From: Alphaproteobacteria bacterium
GTDB lineage: Bacteria; Pseudomonadota; Alphaproteobacteria; Sphingomonadales; Rhodothalassiaceae
Assembly (NCBI GenBank): GCA_003694205.1
Contig: RFKS01000326.1
Location: forward strand, 1-12,772
DNA: 12,772 nucleotides
Direction of reading: 5' to 3'
Positions within the stretch are counted from its first letter, which is position 1. Every line of letters begins with the position of its first letter. Position numbers and translations under genes: made by a program. The notes under the pieces are model-generated. The model was not told the origin of the DNA. It was given only the letters and a program-made list of their open reading frames with translations, and did not search any database. Below are positions 7,440 through 12,772 of the stretch, piece after piece.

Positions 7440-9287
7440 TCACTGGCAGGAGAGGCATTCCTCATAGTCGAGCAGCGGCTCCGCGGGCTCGCGCACATCC
7501 GCGGCCGCGGCATGTGGCGCCTCGTGCGAGACCACCTCGGCGCGCTGCAGCGATTTCGAGCGGCAATAATAGAGGCTCTTCAGCCCCCTCTGCCAGGCCG
7601 CGACATGGAGTCGGTGCAGATCGCGCTTGTGGACATCGGCGGGCAGGAACAGATTGACCGATTGCGCCTGGTCGATGAACGGCGCGCGGTCGGCGGCGAG
7701 CTCGATGATCCAGCGCTGGTCGATCTCGAAGGCGGTGCGGAAGACCGCTTTTTCCTCGTCCGAGAGGCAGTCGAGATGGCGCACCGATCCCTCGCGCGTG
7801 GTGATCGACGACCAGGTCGCCTCGTCGTCCCGCCCGCGGTCCGCGAGAAGCCGCTGCAGATGCCGGTTCCGGACATTAAAGCTGCCGGACAGGGTCTTGT
7901 GCAAATAGGAGTTTCCGGCGATCGGCTCGATCCCGGGAGAGGTCCCGCCACAAATCGTCGAGATCGACGCCGTGGGGGCGATCGCGGTCTTGTTGGAGAA
8001 GCGCTCCATGATGCCGTAATCGGCAGCATCGGGACAGGGACCGCGCTCCTCGGCGAGCGTGCGACTTGCAGCGTCCACCGCGCGCTTGATGTGGCTGAAG
8101 ATCTTGCGGTTCCAGGCTTTGGCCAACGCCGATTCGAAAGGCACCATGCGGCTCTGCAGGAAGGAATGAAAGCCCATCACGCCGAGCCCCACTGAACGCT
8201 CGCGCATCGCTGCATAGCGCGATTGCGCGTGCCCGGCCATGCCTTCGGTCTTGACGATATAGTCCTCGAGCACATTGTCGAGAAAGCGCATGACATCGGG
8301 AATGAAGCGCGGATCGTCGCGCCAGTCGGCGAAGGTCTCGAGATTGAGCGAGGACAGGCAGCATACCGCCGTGCGCATGCGCCCATGGTGGTCGCGGCCG
8401 GTGGGCAGGGTGATCTCCGAGCAGAGATTGGAGGTCTTGACGGTGAGACCGGCGAGTTTGTGCCATTCGGGGATGGCCCGGTTCACCGTGTCGGAGAAAA
8501 CGAGATAGGGTTCGCCGGTCTCCACCCGTGCGGTGAGGAGGCGGATCCAGATCGCGCGCGCCGATACCGTGCGCACGACATGCCCATCCTTCGGACTGAT
8601 CAGCGGCCAGTCCTCGTCCGCCTCGACCGCGCGCATGAAGGCATCGGGGATGAGCACGCCGTGATGCAGATTAAGTGCCTTGCGGTTGGGGTCACCGCCA
8701 GTGGGACGCCGCAGCTCGATGAACTCCTCGATCTCGGGATGCGACACCGGGAGGTAGACGGCCGCGGAGCCGCGACGCAGGGAGCCCTGGCTGATCGCCA
8801 GCGTCAAGGAATCCATGACCCGCACGAAGGGAATGATTCCCGACGTCTTGCCGACGCCGCCGATGCTCTCGCCGATCGAGCGCAGATTGCCCCAGTAGCT
8901 GCCGATGCCGCCGCCGCGCGCGGCGAGCCAGACATTCTCCGTCCACAGCGAGACGATCGAATCGAGACTGTCCTCGGCCTCGTTGAGGAAGCAGGAAATG
9001 GGCAGTCCGCGATGGGTGCCGCCGTTCGACAGCACCGGCGTTGCCGGCATGAACCACAGCCGCGACATATAGTCGTAGAGCCGCCGCGCGTGATCCGAAT
9101 CGTCGCCATAATAGCTGGCGACACGAGCAAACAGGTCCTGGAAGGACTCACCCGGCATCAGATAGCGATCGGCGAGCGTCGCCTTGCCGAATTCGGTCAG
9201 CAGCGCGTCACGCTCGCGGACGATGGGCACCGCGGCACGATGCGCAAAATGCGTCACCTCGAATACGGGCGTCCGCTCCTCATTCAT
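7440..9287 (-). CDS. nrdA: Class I ribonucleotide reductase large (catalytic) subunit lacking an ATP-cone
   Basis: A 615-residue cytoplasmic enzyme converting NDPs to dNDPs with NrdB. Active-site residues are intact: redox Cys99 (GLPISCFLN), Asn287-Leu-Cys289-Ser-Glu291 with radical Cys289, second redox Cys in TAVCCLSSLN (309/310), and the radical-transfer pair Tyr573-Tyr574 in SLYYC. The extreme C-terminus CLSCQ (Cys611, Cys614) is the thioredoxin/glutaredoxin-reduced relay. The protein begins directly with the NrdA N-terminal domain, so the roughly 90-residue ATP-cone that gives dATP feedback in E. coli NrdA is missing. ATG 9287 is chosen because the protein fold begins there; the only Shine-Dalgarno-like GAGG is 13 nt upstream. 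A 290-bp regulatory gap precedes it. Confidence 0.95.
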   Translation of the reverse strand: MNEERTPVFEVTHFAHRAAVPIVRERDALLTEFGKATLADRYLMPGESFQDLFARVASYYGDDSDHARRLYDYMSRLWFMPATPVLSNGGTHRGLPISCFLNEAEDSLDSIVSLWTENVWLAARGGGIGSYWGNLRSIGESIGGVGKTSGIIPFVRVMDSLTLAISQGSLRRGSAAVYLPVSHPEIEEFIELRRPTGGDPNRKALNLHHGVLIPDAFMRAVEADEDWPLISPKDGHVVRTVSARAIWIRLLTARVETGEPYLVFSDTVNRAIPEWHKLAGLTVKTSNLCSEITLPTGRDHHGRMRTAVCCLSSLNLETFADWRDDPRFIPDVMRFLDNVLEDYIVKTEGMAGHAQSRYAAMRERSVGLGVMGFHSFLQSRMVPFESALAKAWNRKIFSHIKRAVDAASRTLAEERGPCPDAADYGIMERFSNKTAIAPTASISTICGGTSPGIEPIAGNSYLHKTLSGSFNVRNRHLQRLLADRGRDDEATWSSITTREGSVRHLDCLSDEEKAVFRTAFEIDQRWIIELAADRAPFIDQAQSVNLFLPADVHKRDLHRLHVAAWQRGLKSLYYCRSKSLQRAEVVSHEAPHAAAADVREPAEPLLDYEECLSCQ

Positions 9288-9368
9288 GTCGCAACCATTC
9301 CCTCACCAGCGTTCCCCCTTCCCCGGCCTGCGTCCAAATGATGACACGCCGCCGGACCCGACAGCCTG

Positions 9369-9405
9369 CCGGATCATGGAACATTTGTCGAACAAAGAAA
9401 TCCGG
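9369..9405 (-). promoter_or_regulatory. Nested hairpin in the predicted nrdA leader
   Basis: An outer 6-bp stem (CCGGAT 9369-9374 with ATCCGG 9400-9405) encloses an inner 5-bp stem with a 3-nt loop (TTTGT 9384-9388, ACAAA 9392-9396). It would lie about 40-77 nt into a leader starting near 9445. It has no U-run, so it is not an intrinsic terminator. It may only reflect the symmetry of the overlapping LexA-type site. Confidence 0.3.
9379..9393 (-). promoter_or_regulatory. LexA/SOS box candidate, alphaproteobacterial type GTTC-N7-GTTC
   Basis: On the nrdA coding strand the sequence is GTTCGACAAATGTTC, an exact match to the direct-repeat operator GTTC-N7-GTTC bound by LexA in alphaproteobacteria. 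It lies 92 bp upstream of the nrdA start codon. By uniform-base arithmetic eight fixed bases would occur in this 290-bp gap on either strand about 0.01 times by chance. It is downstream of the promoter I predict, so repression would be by roadblock or via a second promoter that I cannot see. Confidence 0.5.
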
Positions 9406-9451
9406 AACCGCTCTCCGACCGACTTCGGCCGATGATCGATACCTTTTGAGC

Positions 9452-9480
9452 ATCCTAGGTTCCCGACCGCCGGGGGTCAA
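9452..9480 (-). promoter_or_regulatory. Predicted sigma70-type promoter of nrdAB
   Basis: On the minus strand -35 TTGACC (9475-9480, 5/6 to consensus) is separated by exactly 17 bp from -10 TAGGAT (9452-9457, 4/6). The transcript would start near 9445, giving a leader of about 158 nt before the nrdA ATG at 9287. The weaker NrdR-box candidate covers the -35 hexamer. Confidence 0.55.
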
Positions 9481-9490
9481 TATACGCCAC
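9475..9490 (-). promoter_or_regulatory. NrdR box candidate, proximal (weak)
   Basis: On the minus strand this reads GTGGCGTATATTGACC. It matches the core TATATTG half of the NrdR consensus acaCwAtATaTwGtgt but little else (about 7/16). It is supported by position: its centre is 31 bp (three helical turns) from the stronger distal box and it overlaps the -35 hexamer. Confidence 0.4.
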
Positions 9491-9505
9491 TCCCAGGAGA
9501 GTGAC

Positions 9506-9521
9506 CTACCATATATTGTGG
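9506..9521 (-). promoter_or_regulatory. NrdR box, distal (strong)
   Basis: On the minus strand this reads CCACAATATATGGTAG, about 12/16 to the NrdR consensus with the central CAATATAT fully matched. NrdR is an ATP-cone repressor of ribonucleotide reductase operons that binds paired boxes 15-16 bp apart. The pair geometry with 9475-9490 fits this. The nrdR gene itself is not in the window. Confidence 0.7.
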
Positions 9522-9525
9522 ATAA
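9517..9525 (-). promoter_or_regulatory. Perfect DnaA box upstream of nrdA
   Basis: TGTGGATAA on the plus strand is the exact complement of the consensus DnaA box TTATCCACA. It shares five bases with the distal NrdR box and would lie at about -72 to -80 relative to the predicted start. A second, imperfect site (7/9) lies at 9540-9548 in the same orientation. DnaA is known to control nrdAB in E. coli. A single box with no AT-rich unwinding element argues against a replication origin. Confidence 0.6.
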
Positions 9526-9577
9526 CCCTGCGCAAACCCTGTGTATATCCTGCGGATTGCGGCTGTCGGCCGGACCT

Positions 9578-10537
9578 CTAGCGAGCGCCGGCGCGACCGA
9601 TGCGGAGGATCCGCTCGCGGCGCAGGGCCCTGAGGCGATCGGGCGACAGGCCTTGCATGTCGGCGAGCGATTCGGCGACCGCCTCGTCGAGGGCGGCGAG
9701 GGCGCGGGCGGGCTCGCGATGGGCGCCCCCCAGCGGTTCGGGCACGATGCGGTCGATGACACCGAGCTCGCGCAGATCCTGCGCCGTGATGCGCAGTGCC
9801 GCCGCCGCCTCCTGCGCCTTGTCCGCGGTGCGCCAGAGAATCGAGGCGCAGCCTTCGGGCGAGATCACCGAATAGATCGCATGCTCGAACATGAGCACGC
9901 GGTTGCCCACGGCCAGCGCCACCGCGCCGCCCGAGCCGCCCTCGCCGACGATGGTGGCGACGAGCGGCACCTCGAGCGCCAGGCAGCGCTCGGTGGCCCG
10001 CGCGATGGCTTCGGCCTGGCCACGCTCCTCGGCGCCGACTCCGGGATAGGCGCCGGGCGTGTCGACGAAGGTGAGGACCGGCAGGCCGAAGCGGTCGGCG
10101 AGATCCATGAGACGCGCCGCCTTGCGATAGCCCTCCGGTCGCGCCATGCCGAAATTGTGGTGAATGCGCGAGGCGGTATCCGATCCCTTCTCATGCCCGA
10201 TCAGCATCACCGGCTGTCCCCGGAAGCGCGCCGGGCCGCCCTGGATGGCGGCATCCTCGCCGAAGCCGCGATCGCCAGCGAGTGGTGTGAAGTCGCTGAA
10301 CAGCGCGGCGACGATATCGGAAAAATGCGGCCGTTCGGGATGGCGCGCGACCTGCGTCTTCTGCCACGGCGTCAGCGACGCATAGGCCTGTTTGAGCAGG
10401 CGGTCTCGCTTGCTCGCCAGACGGTCGACCTCCTCGCTGAGATCGACCCCCGCCTCGGCGCCCGACAGCTTCTCGAGGTCGCGGATCCGTCCCTCGAGCT
10501 CGGCGATCGGCTTTTCAAAATCGAGAAAGGTGATCAT
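9578..10537 (-). CDS. accA: Acetyl-CoA carboxylase carboxyltransferase subunit alpha
   Basis: A 319-residue cytoplasmic subunit which, with AccD, transfers the carboxyl group from carboxybiotin-BCCP to acetyl-CoA to make malonyl-CoA, the committed step of fatty acid synthesis. Seen: the N-terminal [20 protein letters not shown] helix, [18 protein letters not shown] (55-72), the crotonase-like core [20 protein letters not shown] (113-132), [20 protein letters not shown] (151-170), [15 protein letters not shown] (198-212) and [19 protein letters not shown] (from 218). Length is normal for AccA; the zinc-binding residues belong to AccD, which is elsewhere. ATG 10537 starts the conserved [10 protein letters not shown]. 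It lies 68 bp after the SPOR gene; a TTGACT at 10593-10598 (minus strand) could be a -35 but has no matching -10. Confidence 0.97.
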   Translation of the reverse strand: MITFLDFEKPIAELEGRIRDLEKLSGAEAGVDLSEEVDRLASKRDRLLKQAYASLTPWQKTQVARHPERPHFSDIVAALFSDFTPLAGDRGFGEDAAIQGGPARFRGQPVMLIGHEKGSDTASRIHHNFGMARPEGYRKAARLMDLADRFGLPVLTFVDTPGAYPGVGAEERGQAEAIARATERCLALEVPLVATIVGEGGSGGAVALAVGNRVLMFEHAIYSVISPEGCASILWRTADKAQEAAAALRITAQDLRELGVIDRIVPEPLGGAHREPARALAALDEAVAESLADMQGLSPDRLRALRRERILRIGRAGAR

Positions 10538-10605
10538 GCGTCGGTCTTCGCATCCCCTAATCGGCGTCGAGAGTGGGCAAAGCCCCCCGATGAGTCAAGC
10601 GGCGG

Positions 10606-11658
10606 CTAATGTGCCGGGGCGACGGGAAAACAGGCCTGTCCTGCCGCCTTGAGGGCATGGCAGCGCCGCTCCGCCTCGGCACGGGATGTGAAGGGGCCGA
10701 TGACGAGCCGGTGAAAGACACCCTTTTCGCCGCGATCCGCGACCAGGATCCGGTGATCGAGCCCGGCCACGAGATCGGGAGCCTGGGCGGCGAGCTGCTG
10801 CCACAGCGTCTCCGCCGCCTCGCGCCTTCGAAAGGCGGCAAGCTGCAGACCCCAGGCCTCCGCCATGTCTACGGCCGGCGCGGGCGATGTCGTGGCCGGC
10901 TTCGCAGCAGGGGCTTCAGGCGGCGCCGGCGTTGGCATGGCGGCGGCAGCCGCCGGTTCGGGTTCCGACCGTCGTGGCGGTGTCGTCTTCGCCGCAGGCG
11001 GCCGCTCCCTGCCCTCCGGCGCTGGTGCCGCCGCGACAGGAGCGGCGGCCGCCCCTTCCTCGGCGTCACGGGCGGAAAGCTGTGCCGCCAGCCGCAGCGC
11101 CGCCGCTTTCTGGTCGGCGTCGAGATAGCGGTCCATGGTCGCGAGCGCGGTGCCGGCATCGGCGAGGCCGTGTTCCGCGGCCAGCGCCATCCAGGCGCGG
11201 CCACGTACCAGGTCGCGCGCTACCGCCTCGCCGTTCCAGTAGAGAAGGGCGAGCCGGTATTGCGACAACGCATGTCCCTGCGTCGCCGCCGCCAGCCAGT
11301 AGCCAACGGCTTCCTGCCGTTCCGCCTCTCTTGCGCCCTCATTGTCGAACAGCCGGCTGGCAAGAAGATACTGGGCCTCGGGGAACCCCTTGTCCGCCGC
11401 CGCACGGAGCAGCCGGTCCGCGGTCGCCGGATCCTTCTCCACCCCCAATCCACGCCGGTAGAGCGTCGCCATATTGTACATGGCGCGCGGATCGCCGGCC
11501 TCGGCGAGCGGCTGCCAGAGGGCGGCGGCACCGGCATAGTCGCCGGCGAAATAAAGGCGGCGGCCCTCCTCGAGCGGCGACGCGGTCTGGGCCATCGTCT
11601 GGGCCGTGGCGCCAATACCGGCGAGGAAGATCGCGATGAGGAACAGGATGCGCTGCAA
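10606..11658 (-). CDS. Secreted Sel1-repeat protein with C-terminal SPOR domain
   Basis: A 350-residue exported protein. Residues 1-19 are a signal peptide (MQRILFLIAIFLAGIGATA) with probable cleavage at Ala-Thr-Ala before Gln20. Residues 27-190 contain Sel1/TPR-like helical repeats (for example DPRAMYNMATLYRRGLGVEK and PEAQYLLASRLF), which mediate protein contacts. Residues about 198-268 are a low-complexity Ala/Pro linker. Residues about 269-350 form a SPOR domain (WGLQLAAFRRREAAETLWQQ ... HRLVIGPFTSRAEAERRCHAL), the fold that binds peptidoglycan stripped of peptide stems, especially at division sites. A periplasmic cell-wall or division role is therefore inferred; the partner is unknown. 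The start is TTG 11658: it begins the signal peptide exactly, has GGAG 9 nt upstream, and no ATG occurs before residue 22. An upstream-only promoter candidate is listed separately. Confidence 0.85.
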   Translation of the reverse strand: MQRILFLIAIFLAGIGATAQTMAQTASPLEEGRRLYFAGDYAGAAALWQPLAEAGDPRAMYNMATLYRRGLGVEKDPATADRLLRAAADKGFPEAQYLLASRLFDNEGAREAERQEAVGYWLAAATQGHALSQYRLALLYWNGEAVARDLVRGRAWMALAAEHGLADAGTALATMDRYLDADQKAAALRLAAQLSARDAEEGAAAAPVAAAPAPEGRERPPAAKTTPPRRSEPEPAAAAAMPTPAPPEAPAAKPATTSPAPAVDMAEAWGLQLAAFRRREAAETLWQQLAAQAPDLVAGLDHRILVADRGEKGVFHRLVIGPFTSRAEAERRCHALKAAGQACFPVAPAH

Positions 11659-11775
11659 GGTCGTGGCTCCGTCCCCTGAAGAAAGCCTTGCGCCGGCGAC
11701 CCCGCCGGCTTTTCCCTGTCCGCCTCTTAGCGCGCAATCGGGCTCCTGTCACGGCCGGACCGCGGCACCGACGAC

Positions 11776-11806
11776 TAAAATTTTATCAAGAAACGATTCC
11801 AATCAA
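11776..11806 (-). promoter_or_regulatory. Possible promoter of the SPOR gene in an AT-rich divergent spacer
   Basis: The 281-bp gap between the SPOR gene and parA contains a pronounced AT-rich patch (about 11771-11850) in otherwise GC-rich DNA. On the minus strand TTGATT (11801-11806) is followed after 15 bp by TAAAAT (11780-11785, 5/6 to the -10 consensus). The spacing is short, so the call is tentative. TAAAATTTTA at 11776-11785 is a perfect palindrome. I found no convincing promoter for parA on the plus strand, although it should lie in this gap. Confidence 0.3.
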
Positions 11807-11939
11807 TTGAAGATCAAGGGTCGAATTCAGTCCGGTTTTACCATTCCTTAAGTCGCCGTCCCTAGATTTGCCCGGTATGTCGAATGGACGGACCACCGAC
11901 ATTCGATCTCAGGCCGCGGGCGACAGAAGGAACGCAAAG

Positions 11940-12668
11940 ATGCAGGTCATGGCCTTCGCTTCGCAAAAGGGCGGTTCGGGCAAGACCACCCTGAGCGGGC
12001 ATATCGCGGTTGCGGCAGACCTTGCCGGTGCCGGCCCCGTCGCCCTCATCGATGCCGATCCGCAAGGGTCGCTGTCGGAGTGGTGGAACGAGCGCGCGGC
12101 GCCGACACCGGTCTTCGCGCGCACCCTTATCTCGCGCCTCGTGCACGATCTCGACGAGCTCAGGACCCGCGGCTTCAAGCTCGCCATCATCGACACGCCG
12201 CCGGCCATCACCATGGCCATCCAGAGCGTGATCGCCGTCGCCGACATGGTCGTCATTCCGACACGGCCGTCGCCGCACGACCTGCGGGCGGCCGGTGCCA
12301 CGGTCGAGCTCGTCGATCGCGCCGGCAAGCCGCTCGTCTTCGTCGTCAATGCGGCGACACCGCGGGCCCGCATCACCGCCGATGCAGCCATCGCCCTGTC
12401 GCAGCACGGCACCGTCGCACCCATCACCATCCACCAGCGGACCGAGTTTGCAGCGAGCATGATCGACGGCCGCACGGTGATGGAGATCAATCCCAGTGGT
12501 CGGTCGGCGAAGGAGGTGACCGCGCTCTGGACCTATCTGCGCGATCGCCTCGATCGCTGCCATCGCCGCACCATTTTCAGCCGTCGCGACACCGGCCGTC
12601 CGGCGCCTGCCGCTGCCGGCCGCGGCTTCGGGCGCAAGACCGAACAGCCGGACAGCTCTCTCGTCTAG
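11940..12668 (+). CDS. Orphan ParA/MinD-type partition ATPase
   Basis: A 242-residue deviant-Walker ATPase. The P-loop QKGGSGKTT (9-17) has the signature Lys10 and catalytic Lys15; Walker A-prime is IDADPQGS (37-44) and Walker B is AIIDTPP with Asp85. Residues from about 206 form a basic, Pro/Gly/Ala-rich tail that is probably disordered. ParA proteins dimerise on ATP and bind nucleoid DNA, and a partner's stimulation of hydrolysis moves a cargo. There is no N-terminal helix-turn-helix as in plasmid P1-type ParA, no MinD-like C-terminal membrane helix, and no parB or parS nearby. It therefore resembles the small orphan ParAs that position cargoes such as chemoreceptor arrays or microcompartments; cargo unknown. 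Start ATG 11940 has AAGGA at 11927-11931, 8 nt upstream; the frame stays open to TTG 11868 and ATG 11877 but without a binding site. Confidence 0.88.
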   Translation: MQVMAFASQKGGSGKTTLSGHIAVAADLAGAGPVALIDADPQGSLSEWWNERAAPTPVFARTLISRLVHDLDELRTRGFKLAIIDTPPAITMAIQSVIAVADMVVIPTRPSPHDLRAAGATVELVDRAGKPLVFVVNAATPRARITADAAIALSQHGTVAPITIHQRTEFAASMIDGRTVMEINPSGRSAKEVTALWTYLRDRLDRCHRRTIFSRRDTGRPAPAAAGRGFGRKTEQPDSSLV

Positions 12669-12689
12669 ACAGTGGGGGACCAGGAAACA

Positions 12690-12772
12690 ATGAAGACCGC
12701 CGCTCGCCTCACCGCAAGCCTGCTCGTCCGCAAGGGAGAGGCCGCGCCCGCCGTGATCCCCGAGGTCCGCAC
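12690..12772 (+). CDS. Small unknown protein downstream of parA, N-terminal fragment
   Basis: The reading frame starts at ATG 12690, 21 bp after the parA stop, with AGGAAA at 12682-12687 as ribosome binding site, and runs off the right edge after 27 codons. Visible residues begin MKTAARLTASLLVRKGEAAP and then become Ala/Pro-rich. The short spacing implies an operon with parA. I cannot name a family. From position I infer it may be the partner or adaptor of the ParA protein, possibly a short DNA- or cargo-binding protein, but the deciding C-terminal part is not in the window. Confidence 0.6.
   Translation, partial: MKTAARLTASLLVRKGEAAPAVIPEVR

Noticed and set aside
9506..9553. DnaA boxes as part of a chromosomal or plasmid replication origin, given the ParA gene in the window
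   Set aside because: Only one perfect box, no AT-rich unwinding repeats, no dnaA, repABC, parB or iterons; position upstream of nrdA explains the box better. The parA gene is more than 2 kb away on the other side of two genes.
10570..10598. TTGACT (minus strand) as -35 of an accA promoter
   Set aside because: At 17-18 bp spacing the -10 candidates match the consensus at only two positions.

Overview
The window looks like ordinary chromosome from a GC-rich alphaproteobacterium. The evidence is the high-GC codon use on every gene, an OlsB-type acyltransferase, a Sel1/SPOR protein beside accA, an alphaproteobacterial-type LexA site (GTTC-N7-GTTC), and compact class I NrdA/NrdB proteins. A Rhodospirillales-like member is my guess; the genus cannot be read from this sequence. 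I found no tRNA, rRNA, CRISPR array, insertion sequence, prophage or plasmid backbone.

Layout, plus strand (1-6415): the tail of a YifB/ComM-type AAA+ ATPase; an AmpG-family muropeptide permease; an OlsB-family N-acyltransferase; an ALDH7-type semialdehyde dehydrogenase; a spacer of about 0.3 kb; then a two-gene LytS/LytR-type two-component system whose genes overlap by 4 nt. Layout, minus strand (11658 down to 6438): a secreted Sel1-repeat/SPOR protein, accA, a 290-bp regulatory gap, then nrdA and nrdB. Plus strand again (11940 to end): an orphan ParA-type ATPase followed by the start of a small unknown gene. The SPOR gene and parA are divergent across a markedly AT-rich spacer.

Functional logic: nrdAB (deoxyribonucleotides) and accA (malonyl-CoA) are growth and replication genes. 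AmpG (cell-wall recycling), OlsB (membrane lipid) and the SPOR protein (peptidoglycan binding) concern the envelope. The LytS/LytR pair is complete but its target is not evident here.

Most interesting region: the gap upstream of nrdA. Read on the minus strand it holds a good sigma70-type promoter (TTGACC-17 bp-TAGGAT), one strong and one weak NrdR-box candidate centred 31 bp apart, a perfect DnaA box (TTATCCACA) overlapping the strong NrdR box, and a perfect GTTC-N7-GTTC LexA site in the predicted leader. NrdA and NrdB both lack an ATP-cone, so transcriptional control may carry more of the burden of matching dNTP supply to need. A second point is the start of the LytS-type kinase, where an 8-codon reading frame with a near-ideal ribosome binding site overlaps a candidate kinase start by ATGA. 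I do not see a wholly new multi-gene system; the findings are regulatory and modest.
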